Positions 1 through 7,005 of a stretch of DNA of 49,377 nt are shown here, in pieces. Position 1 is the stretch's first letter; each line of letters starts with the position of its first letter. The translations under genes and the position numbers were made by a program. This DNA comes from an uncultured Hungatella sp. (lineage in GTDB: Bacteria > Bacillota > Clostridia > Lachnospirales > Lachnospiraceae): assembly GCA_910588505.1 (NCBI GenBank), contig CAJUPQ010000019.1, forward strand, positions 1 to 49,377, written 5' to 3'. A model generated the notes under the pieces. The model did not search any database. It was not told the origin of the DNA and saw nothing but the letters and a program-made list of their open reading frames with translations.

Positions 1-84
1 GCCAGGTATTGAATTTTCAAGGTGCATAGGCAAAATCTATGTGCGAAGTTTGAGAAATAAAAATTAAAAAAGGAGAAAAAAGTT

Positions 85-657
85 ATGTGTATGAAATCAT
101 TAAGCGAGATTGCAAAGGAAGTTATCAGAGGTTACATGGAGAATGGGAACGAGTATGACAGGAAAGAACTGGTTGCGGCTATCAAGGAAGGGGCTGAACG
201 CAAGGAAGAAATGACCGATGGTGTGATTGCTGGTGCAATCAAAATGCTGACTGCTTCTGGTGAGATTATGGTAGTTGCCAGAGGGAGATATAAGAAAGGG
301 GTTGCTGGAAAAGACCAGAACATGCAGGAAAGAGTAACGGCTTTGTTCCACAGGTTTAAGGCTGATCTGGATAAGATGTGCATGGTAAACGCTCTTAGCT
401 TAAAAGAAAATGATTTACAGTTTATCAGTAAGTTAAATGAAATCAGTAACAATCTGGAGGCTTCCATTTGGGAGTTGGAGGATTTTGGAAAGGAAAAGGA
501 GGCTTCTGGTGCTGAAAAAGCACCAGAGGCAAAGAAAGAAGAAGTGGTACAGGTGGAAGCATTAGAGAAAGAGCCAGCAAGTGAGAAAAAGGGGTCTGGC
601 TCTAAGAAAGAGAAAAAGGAAAAGGAAAAAGACAATAACACAACGGAGGCTGCTTAG
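85..657 (+). CDS. Element protein with winged-helix-like N-terminus
   Basis: No family name can be assigned with certainty. Residues about 5-75 are predicted helical and end in a short strand pair (GEIMVVARGRYKKG), a pattern like HARE-HTH or winged-helix DNA-binding domains. A second helical stretch runs to about residue 130. The last 60 residues are a low-complexity lysine/glutamate tail, probably disordered. The start at 85 is supported by AAAGGAG nine bases upstream; a second ATG two codons in is too far from it. The gene lies in the AT-rich integrated element, and the next gene is 1.4 kb away. A DNA-binding accessory role is inference only. Confidence 0.6.
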   Translation: MCMKSLSEIAKEVIRGYMENGNEYDRKELVAAIKEGAERKEEMTDGVIAGAIKMLTASGEIMVVARGRYKKGVAGKDQNMQERVTALFHRFKADLDKMCMVNALSLKENDLQFISKLNEISNNLEASIWELEDFGKEKEASGAEKAPEAKKEEVVQVEALEKEPASEKKGSGSKKEKKEKEKDNNTTEAA

Positions 658-668
658 GCGACCTCTGC

Positions 669-711
669 ATACCAAAAATAAGGTTTTATCAAATACCAAA
701 AATACCAAAAA
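669..711. repeat. ATACCAAAAAT short direct repeats
   Basis: ATACCAAAAATA occurs at 669-680, and a double copy (AATACCAAAAATACCAAAAA) lies at 692-711. The same double motif recurs inside the gene at 4406-4891 (4811-4827) and once more downstream of the integrase (9424-9438). The copies are confined to the element. The function is unknown. Confidence 0.6.
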
Positions 712-1465
712 CAGGCAGAGTGTAAAAAGGCTGAATCTTGTCTTGGCTCCTCTGCTTGTTTACTTTATCATACCTGATTTTAAAAATAGGAAGTTTGGAA
801 AATGGGTATTGGAGTGGGATTTTCAAAAACCGCCCAAAAAAATAAGTCATTTTAGCATAGAAAATCAGGGCATACATAAGATTATTTTTTATGGGTGCAA
901 AGGGTGGAAAAATGGGGGTACAGAGGGCAGATTTTCAGCATGAGAAAAAAATAGGAAGTATGACGGGTTAATGAATAGGGGTTTGGAAAAGTGATTGACG
1001 TAAGCAAAAAATAGGGATACAGGACGGAAAAGAAAGATTGTCTAAATGGGAAGATTTTTCCAGTACATGGGGGATAACAAGGGAAGATATAGAAAAAGGG
1101 TTAAGATTGTTATATTGAATAAGCTTAAAGGGAAAAGAGATAAAAAAGAGAAAAAATATTTAAAATTCAGGTTGACTAAAGGTACACCTCCCCGGCACGA
1201 GGTTGTTATAAAGTGTTCTTTCTTTTTTTACGCTTTTTTTCTTTCTTAAAAGATGATAGGGAAGAATGACATAAGCTACTACATACTACTACTATAAATA
1301 GAAAATAAATAGGATTAAATAAAGGGAGCGGAGGATACATTGGAGAAGTGAAAGGTTGCGATGAGCAAAGTTGAAATATGGAATCAAATACACCATAATA
1401 AAAATGTTAGTTTTATAGTTGAGTTAAACACCAATAAAGGATAATACAATGTAGAATAATAAATG

Positions 1466-1493
1466 AGCCATGGATATTTCCAATGGCTTTTTT
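1466..1493 (+). terminator. Rho-independent terminator-like hairpin
   Basis: AGCCATGGA and TCCAATGGCT pair with one bulged base around a 4-nt loop, followed by six T. No gene lies immediately upstream, so it may end a long 3' UTR or an unannotated small RNA. Confidence 0.55.
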
Positions 1494-1514
1494 AATATGA
1501 TACAGGAAAGTCTT

Positions 1515-1660
1515 ATAGAGGTAGCATGAGAAAAATATAGTTGGCTTAACACCTTAAATATGAAAGATATTTGTTTATCAATGTATACAAAATCCCAATA
1601 GTCACACATGGACTACTTCTATTGGCATAGAAAAGCCATAGAGGTGGCATGAAAACATAG
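1515..1660. repeat. Duplicated ATAGAGGTRGCATGA motif
   Basis: ATAGAGGTAGCATGAG starts at 1515 and ATAGAGGTGGCATGAA at 1638. Both are followed within ten bases by an A-rich stretch ending in ATAG. A related ATAGAGGTG lies in the hairpin at 1890-1898. The spacing is 123 bp. The role is unknown. Confidence 0.5.
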
Positions 1661-1863
1661 TTCTACACCATCACCAAACCATGGTACTGATTTCTGGTGA
1701 ATCCCTCTACAGACAAACCAAACCCCTGGCGTTATGATATAGTCAGATAGAAAAGAAAGGGGCTGGTGATACATATGGATGTAAAATAGCATTTATGGGA
1801 AGATAATTGTTGAAATACAGTGCTTTCCATGGTAAGATAGGGATAGAAAATTGAAAAGCATAG

Positions 1864-1940
1864 CACCTCTAAGAGTGTAGCGAGCACTCATAGAGGTGTG
1901 AAAAGTGCTTTGGCGAGCACTTCTCACAATGGTAGCTACC
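1864..1940. repeat. Cluster of three adjacent hairpins
   Basis: Hairpin 1 (1864-1898) pairs CACCTCT/AGAGGTG and GAGTG/CACTC with a symmetrical 2x2 internal loop. Hairpin 2 (1898-1927) pairs GTGA/TCAC and AAGTGCT/AGCACTT around TTGGCG. A perfect palindrome GGTAGCTACC follows at 1931-1940. The block lies about 180 bp upstream of the secreted protein gene. It could be a structured leader RNA, a replication or nick site, or a protein-binding array; the sequence does not decide. Confidence 0.65.
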
Positions 1941-2118
1941 ACTACTATGCCCTTCCATTATAATCTATGTTTGGAGTTTAGACAAGATAAATTTGGGGGC
2001 TAGGGGTCTATTTGTTGTACGAAAAAGACAGCAAGGTGTGAGGGGAGGGAACCTGGCACCTTGCTTTTCAATTTTCTTACATCAAAAAGGAAGAATATGG
2101 TTCAAGGAGGATACAGTA

Positions 2119-2814
2119 ATGAGAAAGAAAAGTTTAATGGTTTTAGGGCTGACAATCGGTATGAGTTTATCCATGTCACTACTCTCCTATGCTTCTACTT
2201 TTAGTGAATATTGGTATCAAGATAACCAAGGTAACTGGCACATCAAAGACAACAATGGTAATATGGTTACCAATGCTTGGTTATGTGATGATGCAGTTGG
2301 GTCGAATGGTCAAGATATCTGGTATCTCATAGACTCCAATGGAAATATGGTGAGTGCAGGCTTAGTCCAAGACCAGACAGGAAACATTTACAGTTTAGAG
2401 ACAAGTCATAACGGGTACTACGGAATGTTAAGATACAAGAGTGGTGCATATGACGGAGTTTACTTGGATTTAGAATCATCTCATGGTGGAAGCTTTGCCA
2501 AGATTAAGAATCAAGAAGGTATAGACGGGCTTCAAGCTATTTATGGATTAACTCAAGTAAATATAGATAATAGTAACTGTGTATATACAAGTAGTTTTAG
2601 AAACAGCTGGGGAAATAGTAACCAAGTAAATGGATCAAATAATAGTGTACCTTCTAATAATACAAACAATAATATGCCATCTATTGATACAAGTAACATG
2701 TCTGATTATGAAAGACAGCAACAGGAAGAAATACAAAAATTACTAGATAATATGGATGATTCAACAGCTAGACCAGCAGGACGTAATGCCGGAGAAGAAT
2801 GGAACTGGCACTAA
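2119..2814 (+). CDS. Secreted protein with cell-wall-binding-type repeats
   Basis: The start at 2119 is chosen because AAGGAGG lies eight bases upstream and the protein then begins with a classical signal peptide: RKK, a hydrophobic stretch of about 18 residues, then SYAS. The open frame continues upstream to 1993 without such support. Residues about 28-110 contain repeats of the W-x-Q/K-D-N-x-G-N-W/M type, like the choline-binding-style wall-binding repeats of Firmicutes surface proteins. A Ser/Asn-rich linker (about 155-190) and a charged C-terminus follow. No catalytic domain is visible. It is probably an exported surface-associated cargo protein of the element. It is monocistronic and followed by a strong hairpin. 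Confidence 0.7.
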   Translation: MRKKSLMVLGLTIGMSLSMSLLSYASTFSEYWYQDNQGNWHIKDNNGNMVTNAWLCDDAVGSNGQDIWYLIDSNGNMVSAGLVQDQTGNIYSLETSHNGYYGMLRYKSGAYDGVYLDLESSHGGSFAKIKNQEGIDGLQAIYGLTQVNIDNSNCVYTSSFRNSWGNSNQVNGSNNSVPSNNTNNNMPSIDTSNMSDYERQQQEEIQKLLDNMDDSTARPAGRNAGEEWNWH

Positions 2815-2841
2815 AAGTAGTTAATATACTCAATTGATTTT

Positions 2842-2886
2842 CAGCTTAGATCTAAAGTACAACACTTTAGATCTAAGCTGCTCCTT
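2842..2886 (+). terminator. Long perfect hairpin, probable terminator
   Basis: A 17-bp perfect stem (CAGCTTAGATCTAAAGT at 2842-2858 with 2864-2880) closes a 5-nt ACAAC loop. A weak T-tract (CTCCTTTT) follows. It sits 27 bp after the stop of the secreted protein gene. Confidence 0.7.
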
Positions 2887-2914
2887 TTAAGACACAAGGG
2901 AAGGTGGTGTTCCT

Positions 2915-3184
2915 ATGGATGAAGTTGTAAGACTAAAAGCTAAAGTTTATGAGAATAATGTATTAGACAAGTATGAGGCAGTAGGAACAATAAGTGGTGA
3001 AAGTTACTACTTATCAATAGACCAGGTTAAATTGTTAGCTTCTAGAAATTTAGTATATGGTGTAAAATTAGATTCAAAACATAACAAATTATATGGTACC
3101 AAGGAAGATTTAAGAAAGGTTATTAATAAATATACTCCAATAGCCACCATATTACATCAGAATATATATTTTGATATTAGTTAG
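2915..3184 (+). CDS. Small element protein of unknown function
   Basis: This 89-residue protein is preceded by a GGAAGGTGG Shine-Dalgarno about ten bases upstream. It reads as a compact alpha/beta domain (VVRLKAKVYENN, then GESYYLSIDQVKLLASRN, then KEDLRKVINKY) with no cysteines or membrane segment. I recognise no family. It stands alone between two hairpin terminators, which suggests its own transcript. Codon use is as AT-rich as the surrounding element. Confidence 0.65.
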   Translation: MDEVVRLKAKVYENNVLDKYEAVGTISGESYYLSIDQVKLLASRNLVYGVKLDSKHNKLYGTKEDLRKVINKYTPIATILHQNIYFDIS

Positions 3185-3212
3185 AAATTAAAAAATAGAT
3201 TTGAAATCAATA

Positions 3213-3242
3213 AGGGCAATCAGAAATGGTTGCTCTTTTTTT
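3213..3242 (+). terminator. Rho-independent terminator
   Basis: AGGGCAA (3213-3219) pairs with TTGCTCT (3230-3236), including one G-T pair, and runs directly into a T-tract. It ends the gene at 2915-3184. Confidence 0.75.
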
Positions 3243-3402
3243 GTGCTTATTTTTGCAAAATTACATCTTAGAAAGTTGCTCTATAATGTATGTCAAATTA
3301 AATTTATGAAATATTGAGAGCGTGTCAACAAGTATTTCATGAGTCCAAGTCAACAATGGTAGATTTTTGATATAGGCTTATGGGACTGCTGTAAATGGGT
3401 TA

Positions 3403-3442
3403 TGTCAAATATTGATTTCAGGTATTTTGACACACTCAAATG
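3403..3442. promoter_or_regulatory. res-like inverted repeat upstream of serine recombinase
   Basis: TGTCAAATA (3403-3411) and TATTTTGACA (3423-3432) form an inverted repeat about 30 bp across, close to the size of a resolvase dimer site. It is followed by TTGACACACTCAAATG (3427-3442). That 16-mer is repeated exactly at 3634-3649 inside the recombinase reading frame, and a degenerate copy (GACACTCAAACGACAC) lies at 3593-3608. Another TATGTCAAAT lies near 3291. Assignment as a recombination site is inference. Confidence 0.5.
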
Positions 3443-3546
3443 ACACTGCTCTAAAAGTATACCCATGTGAGATTCAATATTTTATAAGTTTATAGGTTGC
3501 TAGTTGAGAAAGTATATTCTTTATGAAAAAAGGAGATGAACAGTTT

Positions 3547-4209
3547 ATGGGAGAAGTCAAAAGAAATATGGAAGGACTTAAAGGAAATATGGGACACTCA
3601 AACGACACGGATTTTGGTAAGTCAAATGATATATTGACACACTCAAATGGGATGGTTTTTGGGTATGGAAGAGTGTCCACGAAAGACCAGAACTCTGCCA
3701 GACAAAAGGAGGCACTTCAAAATAAATGTGATGTTTATTTTGAGGACAAGATGTCAGGAAGGAACATGGAGCGTCCAGAGTTCCAAAAGATGATAGAACA
3801 GTTGCGCCCTGGTGATTCTGTAATGGTGGTAAGCATTGACCGATTAGGGCGTAATTTAAAGGAATTGGTTGAACTCTCCTCAAAATTAAAAGATATGGGA
3901 GTAAACATTGTTGCTCTCAATCAGGGAATAGACACCAGTTCTAAAATGGGTCAACTGTTCTATAACTTCATGGCTCTTATGTCTGAAATGGAATTAATGT
4001 TTATCCAGGAAAGACAAAGAGAAGGCATAGAACTTGCCAAAAGAGAGGGACGCTATAAAGGCAGACCACTAAAAGAATTAAATGATTGGGAGCAGCTTAC
4101 AAAGGAAGTTGCTGAAGGTAAATTGTCTGTAGAGCGGGCTTGCCAGCTATTAAAGATAAGTCGCTCAACGTTCTACCGACGTAAAAAGCAGGAAGAAATT
4201 GATTTTTGA
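3547..4209 (+). CDS. Serine recombinase, resolvase/invertase family
   Basis: The catalytic domain begins at GYGRVSTKDQN with the nucleophilic serine. It continues with the usual DKMSGRNMERPEFQKM, IDRLGRN and LFYNFMALMSEMELMFIQERQREGI blocks, and ends with a Hin-type helix-turn-helix (SVERACQLLKISRSTFYRRKK). This is a complete small recombinase that cuts and rejoins DNA at dimeric sites. AGGAG at 3531-3535 favours the ATG at 3547 over the one at 3523. The product then has about 36 residues ahead of the usual start of the family. That extension is encoded by DNA carrying the res-like repeats. The partner may be the site at 3403-3442, giving inversion or resolution within the element. Confidence 0.9.
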   Translation: MGEVKRNMEGLKGNMGHSNDTDFGKSNDILTHSNGMVFGYGRVSTKDQNSARQKEALQNKCDVYFEDKMSGRNMERPEFQKMIEQLRPGDSVMVVSIDRLGRNLKELVELSSKLKDMGVNIVALNQGIDTSSKMGQLFYNFMALMSEMELMFIQERQREGIELAKREGRYKGRPLKELNDWEQLTKEVAEGKLSVERACQLLKISRSTFYRRKKQEEIDF

Positions 4210-4223
4210 AAGGGGATATGTTT

Positions 4224-4403
4224 ATGTATGCTATTAGCTTATTAATTGAAAATCTTAACAATGATTCAGGGGGAGAAGTGGTTTCCAATGTTATGGTAAT
4301 CAGAGATTTAAAGACCATAACACCAGAAAACCTAAAACCAGTTGTGGAGATACTCTCCCATCTGGCTTGTGAAAGTCAATTTATTAGAAAGGGGACTCAA
4401 TAG
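4224..4403 (+). CDS. Small protein downstream of the recombinase
   Basis: This 59-residue protein of unknown family starts 15 bases after the recombinase stop. AAAGGGGA at 4209-4216 fits the ATG at 4224 better than the one at 4218. The sequence is mildly hydrophobic at the N-terminus (YAISLLIENL) with no clear membrane segment. It is probably co-transcribed with the recombinase and the following gene, whose start is three bases beyond this stop. Confidence 0.5.
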   Translation: MYAISLLIENLNNDSGGEVVSNVMVIRDLKTITPENLKPVVEILSHLACESQFIRKGTQ

Positions 4404-4405
4404 AT

Positions 4406-4891
4406 ATGGGTAAGCAATTAAATCTTGTATACGTCCAGCAGTCAGGGACAGTTATCCAGTTTTATAATAAAGTGGATGGTTTTTGTGTTGCTATGATAGA
4501 GCTATCACGAAGAGCCACATACACGGAAAATACCACTTATATTTTCAGTGTGGCGGAGGCTGTGGAACAGTTTATTGAGGAACTGGTTGACCGATCTATC
4601 GCTGTCAATGCGGCACATAGGGCGTTAACGGTGGTAACGATTGTAAACGTTACATCAGTCCATAAAACTGTCCACATGGTAAAGGGTGGTAGAATTATGG
4701 CAAGGATACAGGAATACAACAGAAGTGACGCTCTTAACAATCTCTCCCTTGAAAATAAGATAGGGGCGGCTGTTGAGGACTATCTGAAGGTAATTGGTAA
4801 GCGTCTGAAAAATACCAAAAATACCAATTATCAGATAGGACGGAATCCTAAGGTCAAGGACTATGGGGCGTTTCGGTCAAGGCAGGGCTAA
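4406..4891 (+). CDS. Element protein of unknown function
   Basis: This 161-residue protein has an upstream AAAGGGGA. The N-terminal half is a beta-rich stretch (LNLVYVQQSGTVIQFYNKVDGFCVAMIEL). The C-terminal part is basic and helical and contains the peptide KNTKNTNYQ, encoded by an ATACCAAAAATACCA copy of the element repeat. I do not recognise the family. It is probably the third gene of an operon with the recombinase. Confidence 0.55.
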   Translation: MGKQLNLVYVQQSGTVIQFYNKVDGFCVAMIELSRRATYTENTTYIFSVAEAVEQFIEELVDRSIAVNAAHRALTVVTIVNVTSVHKTVHMVKGGRIMARIQEYNRSDALNNLSLENKIGAAVEDYLKVIGKRLKNTKNTNYQIGRNPKVKDYGAFRSRQG

Positions 4892-5190
4892 CCTGTTGTG
4901 TCAAAAATAGATACATAGATTGCATGAATAGGGTTGTATCATTTTATGGTATGGCCTTATTTTTTTGCCAAAATAGGGTTTTTAGGGGTTTTTAGAGGGT
5001 TTGGACAGGAAAAAAACGGCTACCCAATGAAAAAATCGCTCATTTGGGTATGGTGGAGAAATGGATCAGGCTGTGGGGATACTTGTTAATTTCAAGATAT
5101 GGAGTTAAAAGTTTGCTTATGGGATTGAGAAAAGGGAAGTTTGTATGATATACTTCCTATTATAATAGTGCCAGATAATAGGGGGGTATT
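4892..5190. other. Intergenic region with one hairpin
   Basis: No gene is visible. TACCCAATGA (5021-5030) and TCATTTGGGTA (5040-5050) can pair with a single bulge. G-rich runs lie around 4975-5000. There is no T-tract, so this is more likely a regulatory or structural site than a terminator. Confidence 0.4.
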
Positions 5191-5847
5191 ATGGATAAGA
5201 AAGAGATTTCAGACCAAGTGCGTTTTAACAGGCAGGTCAATTACACAATCATAAAAAGTTTATGGAAGTATATGCACCCTAAAAGTATGATAGAGGAATT
5301 TTATAAAGAATTGAACATCACAAGGAACTATGTTTCCAGGATTGTGACAGGTAATCGGTACAATACCCCTGACCTCACCAGGAAATGGCAAAGTAAGACG
5401 AAAGACGGGACAGGGCTTTATGTGCTGGGGCTGGACAAGTCTTACATGGTTGGGGAAGAAATGATACTCCTTGATAGGGTGAAGGTGTCAGAATGGAAAG
5501 ATTATATCAAATATAAATATGAAGAGCCAAAGGGAGCAAAGAGTAAATATGCAAGGCAGGATTTTCACGAAAGGCTGTGGGAATCCTTTAGATTCTTAAA
5601 GGCTGGAGGGGTGCGTGAAACAAGTGACAGGGCTATCGACATATTGTATTATTACATGGTAAATGGACATGCCAGGTTAGAGCAGGATACAAAGGATATA
5701 GAGATCAAGGAATTGATACAAGCTATGGAGCATGTAAAGGCAAGTGATTGGAAATCCTGTGAGGACAGTTTATTGCGAAAGAGCATAAAAGAACTTGAAC
5801 ACCAGCTTAAAATGGCAAGAGCAGTATTAAACTATAAAGAGATGTAA
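5191..5847 (+). CDS. Element protein with N-terminal helix-turn-helix
   Basis: In this 218-residue protein, residues about 18-55 read as a DNA-binding helix-turn-helix (KSMIEEFYKELNITRNYVSRIVTGN). The middle is charged and the end is helical (KELEHQLKMARAVL), possibly a coiled coil. A regulator or replication/partition helper is possible, but no family is recognised. It is preceded by a GGGGGG-type ribosome binding site and followed by a strong terminator, so it is probably monocistronic. Confidence 0.6.
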   Translation: MDKKEISDQVRFNRQVNYTIIKSLWKYMHPKSMIEEFYKELNITRNYVSRIVTGNRYNTPDLTRKWQSKTKDGTGLYVLGLDKSYMVGEEMILLDRVKVSEWKDYIKYKYEEPKGAKSKYARQDFHERLWESFRFLKAGGVRETSDRAIDILYYYMVNGHARLEQDTKDIEIKELIQAMEHVKASDWKSCEDSLLRKSIKELEHQLKMARAVLNYKEM

Positions 5848-5855
5848 TAATGGAG

Positions 5856-5882
5856 AACAGGCCAAAAGGGGCCTGTTTTTTT
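5856..5882 (+). terminator. Rho-independent terminator
   Basis: AACAGGCC (5856-5863) pairs with GGCCTGTT (5870-5877) around AAAAGG and is followed by a T-tract. Confidence 0.85.
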
Positions 5883-5950
5883 ATGGAAAAAAATTTTATC
5901 GAAATTAAAGAGGATAGGCATGAAATAGAACAATCCAGGCATTCATAAAG

Positions 5951-6032
5951 TATGCAAAATATTTTATAAATGCACTTAACATACAGTAAATCATGCAAAT
6001 AGGCATATAAAATGCACCTAAAATGCAGTTTA
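5951..6032. repeat. Tandem imperfect 41-bp direct repeat
   Basis: Unit 1 is 5951-5990 and unit 2 is 5992-6032. Both share ATGCAAAT-like, ATAAAATGCAC and TAA-AT-CAGT blocks in the same order. A third partial element (ATTGCACCT) follows near 6053. The arrangement resembles iterons or a multi-copy operator. It lies directly upstream of a GC-rich block that may be a structured RNA. Confidence 0.55.
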
Positions 6033-6079
6033 TTTACTCATATATTCAAATAATTGCACCTCTGCTATTATGATGGTGT

Positions 6080-6170
6080 GCTTAAGTTGTGAGGCCGAAG
6101 CGCTTAGGTGCCCCGGAACAGAATATTTGTTCTGGTGTGTTGGAACGAGGCGAGCCCGGAAAGAACGTTC
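6080..6170 (+). ncRNA. Candidate structured RNA of unknown class
   Basis: This roughly 90-nt GC-rich block sits in otherwise very AT-rich noncoding DNA. Three stems can be drawn: GCTTAAG (6080-6086) with CTTAGGT (6103-6109, with wobbles), CCGGAACA (6113-6120) with TGTTCTGG (6128-6135), and GAACG (6143-6147) with CGTTC (6166-6170). It ends about 165 bp upstream of the next gene. No known riboswitch or small-RNA family is recognised. The strand is assumed from the downstream gene. Confidence 0.35.
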
Positions 6171-6333
6171 AAAATATTCAGATAATTCAAATAGTATTAG
6201 GAAATAGACAGTATATTATTTAAACTGTGAAATAATACCAGAGCACCTTGAAATCAAGCTAGACTTTACTGGCAGAGTTTGGCTACATATGGAGAAAATT
6301 CAGAAAAATCAGACAATTAGGAGGATGGATATA

Positions 6334-7005
6334 ATGTCTAAAAATTGGATTGATATTAACAAAAATATCAGAATATTCTGTAAAAAAGTCAATGATACAG
6401 ACAATAAATGCACTGTGCTTGTGGAAATACGGGATAAAAATAATACGGTATACAGTTTAAAGGTTCCAAGAAGTAAAATCAAGAGCAAAAAATTTCATAC
6501 ATATTTGAACAGCAAGCTTCTTGATTTTGATATTGAACTCACGGAGGAGGATATTGAAAAAATTAAGGAAATCGTAAGCAATACATTAAATGAGCCAGCA
6601 GTCAATTTCAATGGCAAACTCCCCCTTGAAATACTTCTTGCGAAAATGTATCAGGTAGCATGTGGTTTCAAAGTATGGTTTGATAGTTCTATGTTTGTTG
6701 ACAAAGGTTGCTTCTATATAAATGCGAAAACAAAGGCACAGCTTCAAAAGATTATCAATGATTATGATAGTGAATGGAGCCAGCTGGAATTTAAGCAGCA
6801 GTTAAAACTGCATGACCTGTTAATAACAGACAAGCACCAGCCATATGTGAAGTCAGTATATAGCCTTGGTGGGGCTACGTTAACTAAGGGAGCCGCTTAT
6901 AAATATCTATTGATCCCAGTAAACAAACTGAAAGAATTTTGTAAATCCATGGGAGCAGAGATTTCAGACAATGCAAAGGATACGAAAAAGGAGGATATCG
7001 CATGA
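6334..7005 (+). CDS. Unknown protein coupled to adenine methyltransferase
   Basis: This 223-residue protein belongs to no family I recognise. The start at 6334 is chosen because AGGAGG lies eleven bases upstream; an in-frame ATG at 6289 has no such site. The N-terminus is beta-rich (IRIFCKKVNDTDNKCTVLVE). Residues 40-110 are charged. The C-terminal part (SVYSLGGATLTKGAAYKYLLIPV) resembles the wing of a winged-helix or primase-associated domain, but this is not firm. Its stop overlaps the methyltransferase start by four bases (ATGA), so the two are translationally coupled and probably act together. Confidence 0.55.
   Translation: MSKNWIDINKNIRIFCKKVNDTDNKCTVLVEIRDKNNTVYSLKVPRSKIKSKKFHTYLNSKLLDFDIELTEEDIEKIKEIVSNTLNEPAVNFNGKLPLEILLAKMYQVACGFKVWFDSSMFVDKGCFYINAKTKAQLQKIINDYDSEWSQLEFKQQLKLHDLLITDKHQPYVKSVYSLGGATLTKGAAYKYLLIPVNKLKEFCKSMGAEISDNAKDTKKEDIA

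Larger units (their letters stand above)
658..1990. other. Long intergenic stretch of the element
   Basis: I see no convincing gene in these 1.3 kb. Short open frames here (for example 1046-1249) lack a ribosome binding site and read as low-complexity AT-rich sequence. The stretch holds ATACCAAAAAT repeats, one terminator-like hairpin, a duplicated 14-bp motif and a cluster of three hairpins just before the next gene, listed separately. It could house small RNAs, a replication or transfer origin, or regulatory sites. Confidence 0.5.

Noticed and set aside
1046..1249. 67-codon frame in the long intergenic stretch
   Set aside because: No ribosome binding site, lysine-rich AT-driven composition and no recognisable fold.
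3547..3654. Alternative recombinase start at the ATG at 3652
   Set aside because: It would match the usual family start, but there is no Shine-Dalgarno in front, whereas AGGAG precedes 3547.
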